A stretch of 51,153 nucleotides of DNA, taken from Acidobacteriota bacterium (lineage in GTDB: Bacteria; Acidobacteriota; Blastocatellia; RBC074). The stretch covers positions 1-51,153 of the forward strand of contig JAEUQO010000366.1 in NCBI GenBank assembly GCA_016789605.1. The letters are read 5' to 3'. Every line of letters starts with the position of its first letter. The first letter of the stretch is position 1. Position numbers and translations under genes: made by a program. The notes beneath the pieces are model-generated. The model had not been told where the DNA came from. It worked only from the letters and a program-made list of their open reading frames with translations, and did not search any database. Below, piece after piece: positions 9,901 to 15,583 of the stretch.

Positions 9901-11812
9901 CGACGGTACGGCCGCCTATGGTGGCGACAACGGTCCGGCGACCTCGGCGCAATTCAACAATCCGAATGACGTGGCGGTGGATGCGCTTGGCAACGTTTAC
10001 GTCGCCGATCAAAACAATCATCGCGTGCGCCGGTTCACCGTGGGCGGAGCAATCATCACGATTGCAGGCACCGGCACGACCGGATTCAGCGGCGACGGCG
10101 GCGCAGCATTGCAAGCACAGTTGAGCTATCCGCTCAGCGTCGAAGTTCTGACCGACGGCAGCGTGTATGTCGGCGATAACGGCAATTTGCGCGTGCGCAA
10201 ATTGACGCCCGCGACGCCGCCTCCACCGGCCAACAAACTGCCGGTGATCACGTCGGCGATCAACAACCAAACGCTGACCAAAGGCCAAACGGTTCTGCTG
10301 GCGCTGAGCGCCACAGACGAAGATGGCGATAGCGTCAGTTTCTCGCTGGTCAATGCGCCGTCCTTCGCCACGATCATCAATGCCAATCCGGCGCAGCGCA
10401 GTGCGACCTTGCAACTGGCTCCGACAACGGCGGGCACGTTCAATGGTGTGCAGATCAAAGCTGACGACGGCAAAGGCGGCACGGCGACCTCTGCGGCTTT
10501 CAATATCACGGTGAATGAACCGCCGCAGAATGTTTGTCAGGCGACGGTCGCCGCCACTCGTTGGCGCGGCGAATACTTCAACAATCGCGACTTTAGCGGC
10601 AATCCGGCGTTGGTTCGCGATGACGGCGATGGCGCGCTGAATCTTTCCTTTGGCGAGGCGAGCCCCAGTTCAGCCTGCGGTCTTTTGGCTGATCAGTTCT
10701 CGGCGCGCTTTACGCGTGACGTTGAATTGCAAGGCGGCGTATATCGCTTCTCGTTATTCGGCGACGATGGCGTGCGCCTGTACATTGATGGTCAATTGAA
10801 GATCAATCAGTGGCAGGATCAGGCTGAAACGCGTTTTGATGTGGACGTGGCGATTGCTCCGGGCGTGCACAAACTGCGCGTCGAATATTATGACAACGTC
10901 GGTTCAGGCGCGGTGCGGTTGTTCTGGAATGCGTTGAATTACTTCCCGATCATCAACACGATTCCGAATGTGACTGTCACGCGCGGCCAATCGGTGATGG
11001 TGGATGTGACGGCCAGTGATTCCGACAATGATCCGGTCACGTTCAGCCTGAACAACGCGCCGTTGTTCATCACTTTGATCAAAGCCGATCCGGCGCAGCG
11101 TAAGGTGACGCTGTTGATCGAACCGCCTGCTTTTGGCACCGAACAGCAGTTCACGCCTTCGCTGAATGCCGATGACGGACGCGGCGGGAAAGGGGTGAGC
11201 AATACCTTTACGGTGTCGGTAACCAATGTGCCGCCGCCGCCTGCCAACAAAGCGCCGGTGGCCAAGGCGAATGAATTGCCCGCCACGGTGACTGCTGCCG
11301 ACGACACTGGCGCTGTGATCGCATTGGATGCCACGGGATCAAGTGATCCAGACGGCGACACGTTGACCTATTCGTGGACGGATTTCGGTACGGTTATCGC
11401 GACCACCGCGACCGCCAGCGTGAAACTGCCGATTGGCACCCACGCCATTGCCCTGACCGTCAATGACGGCAAAGGCGGTGTGAATTCGACTGCTGCGCAA
11501 ACGGTCACCGTCAATGCGCCGCCGCCGCCGCAACCAACCGGCCCGACGATTACCTCGGTTTCTCCGTCGTTCGGACGCAGAGGCAATACGATCGTGGCGA
11601 CCGTCACCGGGTCCGGCTTTGTTCCGGGCGCGACGGTGACCATTGGCGGAGCAGGCATCACTACGACGACCACCTATATCAGCGCGACGCAACTGAGCGT
11701 GCGCCTGGTGATCTCTGGCGCGGCGTTTACCAACGGGCGCAGCGTCACGGTGGTCAATCCAAACGGTGGCGGTACGGCCAATCTGGTCAATGGGTTCTCG
11801 GTATATCCGTAA
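3956..11812 (+). CDS. Giant secreted NHL/cadherin-PKD/HYR/PA14/IPT mosaic protein
   Basis: A 2618-residue protein with AGGAGAAG six bases before the ATG and a long N-region followed by a hydrophobic signal segment ending in GAAASS (about residues 25-52). Domains in order, approximate residues: NHL-type propeller repeats 85-838; cadherin-like Ig domain 842-935; PKD-like 936-1025; HYR 1026-1104; a ten-glycine linker near 1107; second NHL block 1122-1462; cadherin-like 1467-1565; PKD-like 1567-1659; HYR 1659-1739; third NHL block 1745-2085; cadherin-like 2092-2189; PA14 (GDDGVRLYIDG) 2195-2326; cadherin-like 2330-2424; PKD-like 2430-2521; IPT/TIG 2529-2618. NHL strands repeat the theme GNLYIADxGNHRIRRV. 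No catalytic domain, membrane anchor or sorting tail was seen. Probably an extracellular or surface scaffold, adhesin or glycan-binding protein; PA14 and HYR fit carbohydrate or protein binding. Function is inferred from architecture only. Confidence 0.88.
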   Translation: MKSAQFVRPSQSARRLFSKVFMPTTRNRVLLSAFVVFVTLSAILWQTGAAASSPANAEPTLLQQVSGKLRAALGLITPWQGGVGSRTVISTIAGGGFSTNAPARQAPMVMPTAVARDPQNRGVYVVDEVNGTSLLRFLNTTGQPVTLAGTTIQPGSINLIAGGGSVAETTNVRDVDLTLVSGIVVDPTGDVIYLTTPIAAAIRAINVGSTDFRILNKTITPGTIANIFNINRSDFRAITMNAAREFFYISVTPTGGARVVYKLDNAGQETIYAGGGAPQFGNGDGGQAIQAKLTLPMGLALDSNGNLFIAEGGDNRGNPGAVRKVEPSGFISSLVTNLEFPTGITLGPNNSFYVAVGNAQQVLRITSSGAKTLVAGASTVAACDPVSTPTCGDGGSATQAFLNLPGSTQLRTVVLAADASGFFLPDHTFMRVRYVNVSGAPLTIAGTTIGGGQINTVIGSGQDVPYDNVAAINSELSAPTGVAADANGNLFVMDTAANPVSRLRFINRGTTPVTLFAGTPAEVTVQPGNITTLNYKAGELVSDDSIITAVFASPQGLAVTAKGVYIVDSQYGALIRPPGSLTGRRSGHIRFLNTSNTDVTIFPSGGNAKVVIPPGQIKDVVGRNDAPVAGAPTADDAPANTAIIFPTDVAVDAAGNLFIADQGNNRIRKVNASTGQVTSVLVPGSEGLTPLLTSAATGVALGADGRLYIADTRNDRVLRQDAANGNTFTVIANNTKGISRPRDLALDAAGNVYVTNAGTDQIVRIQAPTNALGTTAIVAGNGQAGFSGDGGPANRARLNLPNPGTTANDVQLTTNIITLANGDILFTDTENNRLRLLVQQPNQAPVLAALNTANVDEGQNLTVNITATDGNGDPLTITTSALPNFASFTDNGDSTAKLLLSPGFTSAGTYNVTVSVTDGDASDSKSFSIVVKDVNRPPVVNVTPVSPSYEATGPNGRSVNLLGTASDPDGDALTYKWFDSGAQIADVLTPQVQLSIGSHSLFLTATDSRGASTSSPAQAVIVQDKTPPVISNVPADITVQATGDDGVTVNFTLPTATDIVDGAIRVNSSKSPGSLFPVGVTTVEFTAADMRGNTSTASFKVTVTPKAGGGGGGGGGGNTPGSYTISSFAGSGDYGYSGNGGAALSATFKQLNGLGVSGGNLLIVDGQSRVVRVVDAQNKINSFAGNSSSGNVGDGSAAIYASFGQTGGVVSDANGNTYVSDTQFHRIRKVLSDGRIVHFAGTTNGQSGSAGDNGQAGAARLNRPTGLAIDAQGNLYICDSGNHRIRRIDISTNIITTVAGNGGAGFGGDAVLATHTSLNNPTGLAVDGQGNLYIADRGNQRIRKVDASSKVISTIAGTGDAGFGGDNGAGTAALLNNPNDIAIDKAGNLYIADQNNHRVRRITANGVIATIAGTGIAGYSGEGNAATQAQFNFPVSVIVAGDGSVFVGDNGNLRVRKLTPTGGGGTTNHNPVITSPLGNQTLTKGQTLDVPLTATDEDGDSVSFALVNAPSFASIVNANPAQRTATLRLAPTATGTFNNVQVKADDGKGGVTLSSEFNIFVNEQQPGNRPPTASAGALPAMIEAVSAAGAPVNLTGSGSDPDNDAITFSWTDNGVAIAASANATVTLAIGNHSLVLTVTDSKGAKTSTAAQAVTVKDSTPPVINNVPAAITTAATSPSGALVNYAMPTATDIVDGAVTVVADKASGTLFAVGTTTVKFTATDARGNAAQASFNVTVTPFSGGGTAASYNISTYAGSGDYGFAGDNGPATSAPLRGANGLRRSETGLLVVDGQSRVVRRVDAQGVIRTVAGNSSGGNTGDGGLAIYASLGTTGGAVADASGNVYVADTTNHRIRRVTTDGRIAHFAGTTNALSGSQGDNGQAAAARLNRPTALAIDGQGNLYICDSGNHRIRMVNLTTNIITTVAGNGGAGYGGDGVTATTTSLNNPTGIALDAQGNLYIADRGNHRIRRVDAVSKQISTIAGDGTAAYGGDNGPATSAQFNNPNDVAVDALGNVYVADQNNHRVRRFTVGGAIITIAGTGTTGFSGDGGAALQAQLSYPLSVEVLTDGSVYVGDNGNLRVRKLTPATPPPPANKLPVITSAINNQTLTKGQTVLLALSATDEDGDSVSFSLVNAPSFATIINANPAQRSATLQLAPTTAGTFNGVQIKADDGKGGTATSAAFNITVNEPPQNVCQATVAATRWRGEYFNNRDFSGNPALVRDDGDGALNLSFGEASPSSACGLLADQFSARFTRDVELQGGVYRFSLFGDDGVRLYIDGQLKINQWQDQAETRFDVDVAIAPGVHKLRVEYYDNVGSGAVRLFWNALNYFPIINTIPNVTVTRGQSVMVDVTASDSDNDPVTFSLNNAPLFITLIKADPAQRKVTLLIEPPAFGTEQQFTPSLNADDGRGGKGVSNTFTVSVTNVPPPPANKAPVAKANELPATVTAADDTGAVIALDATGSSDPDGDTLTYSWTDFGTVIATTATASVKLPIGTHAIALTVNDGKGGVNSTAAQTVTVNAPPPPQPTGPTITSVSPSFGRRGNTIVATVTGSGFVPGATVTIGGAGITTTTTYISATQLSVRLVISGAAFTNGRSVTVVNPNGGGTANLVNGFSVYP
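7319..10516 (+). repeat. Large internal duplication inside the giant protein gene
   Basis: The block at 7319-8640 (NHL propeller plus cadherin-like domain) recurs at 9194-10516. Its first motif (Tyr, then GSGDYG) is offset by exactly 1875 bp, i.e. 625 codons. The PKD and HYR domains after the first cadherin-like domain (6763-7266) recur at about 8656-9170. DNA similarity is visible across the copies, for example at 7451 and 9325, pointing to segmental duplication within the gene followed by drift. Confidence 0.75.
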
Positions 11813-11835
11813 ACCATCTGAACCGATGGCTCAGG

Positions 11836-11889
11836 CCATAGGCCTATGGAAAAAGAGGCACAAGCAACTGTTGCTTGTGCCTCTTTTTT
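11836..11889 (+). terminator. Strong intrinsic terminator after the giant gene, with an adjoining palindrome
   Basis: A perfect stem, AAAAGAGGCACAAGCAA with its complement around the loop CTG, ends in TTTTTT (11849-11889). Immediately before it is a perfect 14-bp palindrome, CCATAGGCCTATGG (11836-11849). The A- and T-flanked stem could work in both directions. Confidence 0.85.
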
Positions 11890-11916
11890 CCACGCTCTAA
11901 ATCGTAACAGCCGTCA

Positions 11917-11994
11917 TCAGAACACGCGACGCTTAAACATTGCGATGAATCTTGGCGTCCTGACTTTGTCGTGTACCAATGTCGCGTGTTCTGA
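11917..11994. repeat. 14-bp perfect inverted repeat with 50-bp interior, 3' of the glycosylase gene
   Basis: TCAGAACACGCGAC at 11917-11930 is the exact reverse complement of the sequence at 11981-11994. The 50-bp interior also contains short pairs (GACGC with GCGTC, and CATTGCGATG). It sits just after the stop codon of the leftward gene. It could be a long-looped transcript end, a structured 3' UTR or a degenerate small inverted-repeat element. No target duplication is obvious. Confidence 0.6.
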
Positions 11995-11995
11995 T

Positions 11996-12652
11996 TTAGC
12001 CGCGCAAAAGCTCTCTGACGCGTTTCAGGTCTTCCCAGGCTTCCCGTTTCTTTTCTGCCACGCGCAGCAAATACGCCGGATTGAACATTGGCACGACTGT
12101 GATTTCGCGTTCATTCAACCGCAACGTAAAAATCTGGCCGCGCAATTCAGAAATGGTCTTTTTGCTGCGCAACAACGTCTGTGCCGCCAGCGCGCCAAAC
12201 GCGATGATGATGTGCGGTTGCACCGCCCAAATTTGCCGCAACAAAAACGGGCGACAGGCTTCAATTTCCGTCGTCGAAAAGTTGCGCTCACCGGGCGGAA
12301 TACACTTGATCACGTTGCAGATATAACATTCCGCGCGCGCGACATTGATGGCCGCCAACATCCTGGTGAGCAGCACGCCCGCTTGTCCCTGAAATGGCGC
12401 TTCGCTTTGCACGTCGTCTATGCCGGGACCTTCGCCGATCAGCATCAACTCGGCGCGTTCAGGGCCAATGCCAAACACCAGGGGCAAACCGCCTTTGCAC
12501 GCGCCACAGTTCGGATCCGCCTGCACGTCTGCCAGTATTTGCGCCAGCGAATCCTGTGGCGGGATGTTGATGACCTCTTCGTGCCGCAACGATTGCGTAG
12601 GCGAAATGTCTCCAAACAGCGAATGTATTTGCGGGTCTTGCGCGTTGGGCAT
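11996..12652 (-). CDS. Uracil-DNA glycosylase, family 4-like (Fe-S type)
   Basis: A 218-residue protein with the layout of iron-sulfur uracil-DNA glycosylases (family 4/UdgA): Cys49 and Cys52 (NCGAC), motif GEGPG near residue 74, PFQGQAG near 86-92, then Cys117 and Cys133 in the VIKC...EAC region, giving four possible cluster ligands. The protein would remove uracil from DNA to start base-excision repair. The third motif reads NPAYLLR at residue 191, where this family normally has HPA; this His-to-Asn change is at an active-site position. The first 35 or so residues are a variable N-terminal tail. The start ATG has only a weak ribosome-binding site (AAAGGCG), so a slightly different start is possible. 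It is convergent with the giant NHL gene. Confidence 0.85.
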   Translation of the reverse strand: MPNAQDPQIHSLFGDISPTQSLRHEEVINIPPQDSLAQILADVQADPNCGACKGGLPLVFGIGPERAELMLIGEGPGIDDVQSEAPFQGQAGVLLTRMLAAINVARAECYICNVIKCIPPGERNFSTTEIEACRPFLLRQIWAVQPHIIIAFGALAAQTLLRSKKTISELRGQIFTLRLNEREITVVPMFNPAYLLRVAEKKREAWEDLKRVRELLRG

Positions 12653-12757
12653 CGTCTTTAGCGCCTTTCGTCAGATGAGTTTGCCGACGTTTTTATGATC
12701 GCACAGCGCGGGCCGGACAATGTTCAACTGACAGGGCACTTTTCGCCGAAAGGTGGC

Positions 12758-12786
12758 TTGACAGACCGGAGAGCTCTGAGTAAGAT
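12758..12786 (+). promoter_or_regulatory. Near-consensus sigma-70 promoter of the tRNA pair
   Basis: TTGACA at 12758-12763, a 17-bp spacer and TAAGAT at 12781-12786. Transcription would start about 10 bp before tRNA-Ala. Strength and spacing are typical for stable-RNA genes. Confidence 0.8.
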
Positions 12787-12801
12787 GCGCACTCGTTTTT
12801 A

Positions 12802-12874
<73 letters not shown>

Positions 12875-12901
12875 TCAGAGTTGAAAATTCAAAAAGTTTT
12901 C

Positions 12902-12984
<83 letters not shown>

Positions 12985-12996
12985 TATTTTTAGAGC

Positions 12997-13020
12997 AAAA
13001 AGCCGCGCAAGCGGCTTTTT
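12997..13020 (+). terminator. Intrinsic terminator of the tRNA operon
   Basis: A perfect stem AAAAAGCCGC / GCGGCTTTTT around the loop GCAA, with a T tract, lies 16 bp after tRNA-Asn. Confidence 0.85.
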
Positions 13021-13081
13021 CTGTTTTACTTGTTGCGCTGAATAGAAACTCGCGCAACTGCCATAAAAATAATGCGTGGAC

Positions 13082-13121
13082 AGAAAAAGAGCCGCAACAG
13101 GCACAGGCGCTGTTGCGGCTC
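13082..13121 (-). terminator. Intrinsic terminator of the leftward TonB-receptor gene
   Basis: A perfect 12-bp stem, GAGCCGCAACAG / CTGTTGCGGCTC, around a 9-nt loop. On the minus strand it is followed by TTTTTCTG. It lies 27 bp past the stop codon at 13148. Confidence 0.85.
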
Positions 13122-13147
13122 GCAGTGTCTTAACGGAAGGTTCGTGG

Positions 13148-15328
13148 TTAGAAAAACCGTAAGGTGTAAACGAAGTGAATGCCGCGTCCGATTTCGGGCG
13201 CGAATTCTTTGATGAACGACAGGTGGTTGCGATAGAGCTTGTCGTTCAGGTTAAAGGCGTTCACCGAAAAGATGTGCGCGTAATGTTTTTGCGTGTAGGT
13301 ATACGACGCATTCAGGTTCACGGTCGCGTAACCGGCGGTGCGCTCTTCGGTGGTGAAGGTGCGTTCCTGATCACGCGCCATCACGACTTCGGGGTTGATG
13401 CGGAAGCCTTTGGCAAACGCTTCAAAACCGACGCGCGCGCGCAGCGGTGGGATGCGCGGCAACGGCGTGCTGGTGTTGGTCAGTTCGGCGTTGACGTAAT
13501 CCAGGCTCGACAGCAACCAGATGTTTTTCGTCAGCCCGGCGTCAAAGCGCAACTCCGTGCCGGTGAACCGGCTGTCACCTTGTGCGTAATCGGCTTCGAT
13601 CAAACCGTCTTCGATGTTGCCGGTCGGCGCCAGGTAAACAAAATCCTTGATCTTGTAATAAAAGAAATTCGCTTCGGCGCGTAGGCGCCCGCTGTTGTGA
13701 CGCAAGCTGAGATCAATGCCGTCGCCCCGTTCGCGGGCGAGGTTGGAGTTGCCGATTTCAAAGGTCAAATTGCCTGCGTGCGGGCCGTTGTTGTACAGCT
13801 CTTCCAACGCGGGCGCGCGATAGCTGTGCGTGTAATTGGCGACGAAAACATTGCTGGCGCTCAAGCCGACGCGAATGCCCGCCGAACCCGAAAAGCCTGT
13901 GAACGACCGGTCGCGCAAACCATCGGGCGTATAGCCGTTGTGTTCTACGCGCCCACCGAATTGCACCGCGAACTTTTCAAAATCAATCGTTTGCAGACCA
14001 AACGCGGCAAAGTTGTTTTGCGTGGTCGGCGGCGCCAGGGCTTCTTCGCCGATGGATTTGAAATCGCGATACAGACCAGAAACGCCAAAGCTGCCAGAAA
14101 AGCGGCCGCTGCGTTGTTGGTCAAACACGGCGCGATAGAGGAAGGTTTTGTTTTTGAATTGGGTGCCGATTTCTTCATCGGGCAATTCGATTTCGTCGTG
14201 GCGGTAATTGTTGTATTGCAGCGTGAAGTTGCCGCTGCTGAGCGGGCCTGACAGATCACGGAATCCGCCGCGAAATTGCAGGCTGTCACGGCGCGGATTC
14301 AATCTGACCTTTTCGGCGTCGGCTTCGTCGCTGTCGAACGGAATGCCGTAGTTGCGTCGGTCAGCGGTGTACCCAAGGCTCAAAAATCCCTTGTCGGCAA
14401 AATACCCCAAACCGCCAGACGCATTGCCGTACCGCGAAAAAGAATTCTGAATTGTGCCAAGCGGCGTATTGTAATCGCTGGCGCGTTGGCCGCCGCCGTT
14501 GGCCCAAAACAGCCATTTTTCGGTGCCAAATTCAATGCCGCCGCTGCCGCCAAACTGATCGTTGGTTGAACCGGCGATGCCGGTGACATAGCCGCGCACG
14601 CCTTTGTGCGCTTCGTCGTGCCCGCTGATGGCGTTGACGACGCCGCCAATAGCGTTGCTGCCATAGAGCAACGTGGCCGGGCCTTTGACGACTTCGACAC
14701 GGTCTTGCGACAACAGGTCAATCGGTTCGGCGTGGTCGCCGGATTGAAAGCCTAGTCCGCCGATGCCGACGCCTTCCTGCAACACCAATACCCGGTCGCC
14801 GTCAAAACCGCGCACGACCGGCCGTGCATTACCAGGGCCGAAACTGCGTTTGGCGACGCCCAGTTCGTGATCGAGCGCTTCGCCCAGACTGATCGGGTTT
14901 TTCTTGGCCAGATCGAGCGAACCGATGATGGTTACCGATTGAATGGAATTGAAGGTGGTTTCTTCGTTGCCGGTGGCGGTCACCGTGACCTGTTCGCGCA
15001 CAGCTTCCAGCCGGATTTCAAAATCGGCGGTGACAGTTTGCCCGCTGCTGACGTCAGCTTTGGCCAAAATGTCGGGCGTGCGTTCCAGATGCGCCGAGAT
15101 GTCGTATTTGCCGGGCGGCACATTTTGAAATTCATAGGTGCCGTCTTCTTTGGTTTCGGTCGAACGTCTGAGCTGGATAATGGTGACTTTGACGTTGTGC
15201 ACCGGGTCGCCATTGCTGGCCAGCGTCACTTTGCCGCGCAACGTGCCAGTGCCTTGCGCAAAACCATTGAGAGACAATCCGCACACTATGCAAAACGCCA
15301 GGGCAATAAGGCGTTGACTGATCTTCAT
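13148..15328 (-). CDS. TonB-dependent outer-membrane receptor, ZnuD-like
   Basis: A 726-residue protein starting at the ATG at 15328, which has a strong GGAGGAGG site just upstream; an in-frame GTG at 15343 falls inside that site and is less likely. Order: signal peptide ending LNGFAQ; carboxypeptidase-regulatory-like beta domain (about residues 27-105); plug domain with the blocks GDHAEP, VEVVKGPATLLYGS and AIGGVVN (about 115-225); then a 22-strand-type beta barrel ending in an aromatic Phe-Phe terminus. The GDHAEP/LLYG/AIGGVVN combination is typical of ZnuD-like metal receptors, so zinc or another metal chelate is a reasonable guess, not proven. It is divergent from the propeller sensor kinase, sharing a 255-bp upstream region that could be co-regulated. 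Confidence 0.85.
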   Translation of the reverse strand: MKISQRLIALAFCIVCGLSLNGFAQGTGTLRGKVTLASNGDPVHNVKVTIIQLRRSTETKEDGTYEFQNVPPGKYDISAHLERTPDILAKADVSSGQTVTADFEIRLEAVREQVTVTATGNEETTFNSIQSVTIIGSLDLAKKNPISLGEALDHELGVAKRSFGPGNARPVVRGFDGDRVLVLQEGVGIGGLGFQSGDHAEPIDLLSQDRVEVVKGPATLLYGSNAIGGVVNAISGHDEAHKGVRGYVTGIAGSTNDQFGGSGGIEFGTEKWLFWANGGGQRASDYNTPLGTIQNSFSRYGNASGGLGYFADKGFLSLGYTADRRNYGIPFDSDEADAEKVRLNPRRDSLQFRGGFRDLSGPLSSGNFTLQYNNYRHDEIELPDEEIGTQFKNKTFLYRAVFDQQRSGRFSGSFGVSGLYRDFKSIGEEALAPPTTQNNFAAFGLQTIDFEKFAVQFGGRVEHNGYTPDGLRDRSFTGFSGSAGIRVGLSASNVFVANYTHSYRAPALEELYNNGPHAGNLTFEIGNSNLARERGDGIDLSLRHNSGRLRAEANFFYYKIKDFVYLAPTGNIEDGLIEADYAQGDSRFTGTELRFDAGLTKNIWLLSSLDYVNAELTNTSTPLPRIPPLRARVGFEAFAKGFRINPEVVMARDQERTFTTEERTAGYATVNLNASYTYTQKHYAHIFSVNAFNLNDKLYRNHLSFIKEFAPEIGRGIHFVYTLRFF

Positions 15329-15515
15329 TCGTTCCTCCTCCACACACGGGGTTGTTTTGCCGCGCTGGGTTTGTATTCAGTACAGATAGATTTCAGATAC
15401 TTTCATGAAGGGTAAAGCCTACGAGAAAGCCTCTGACAGCGCATGCGAAATAAAATGAGCGGTTGATTGTTCCGATAAGCGGTCGAATTCGGGCGGTGAG
15501 TGGGGCGCTGTCGGT

Positions 15516-15542
15516 GGGTGGGTGGCGTAGGAGGGCAGTGGG
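15516..15542 (+). other. G-rich tract, possible G-quadruplex, upstream of the propeller kinase
   Basis: Four GGG runs (15516-15518, 15520-15522, 15533-15535, 15540-15542) with loops of 1, 10 and 4 nt; a GGGG run sits a little upstream. The pattern meets a relaxed G-quadruplex rule. It lies about 40 bp before the start codon, between the two divergent genes. Confidence 0.35.
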
Positions 15543-15583
15543 TGGTGTCTGCGTCTGGTTTGGCGAGTGGTAGAATGCGCGCA

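Noticed and set aside
7319..10516. Repeated DNA in the giant gene as a possible CRISPR or tandem satellite
   Set aside because: The repetition is protein-domain repetition in one reading frame with drift, not identical short repeats with spacers.
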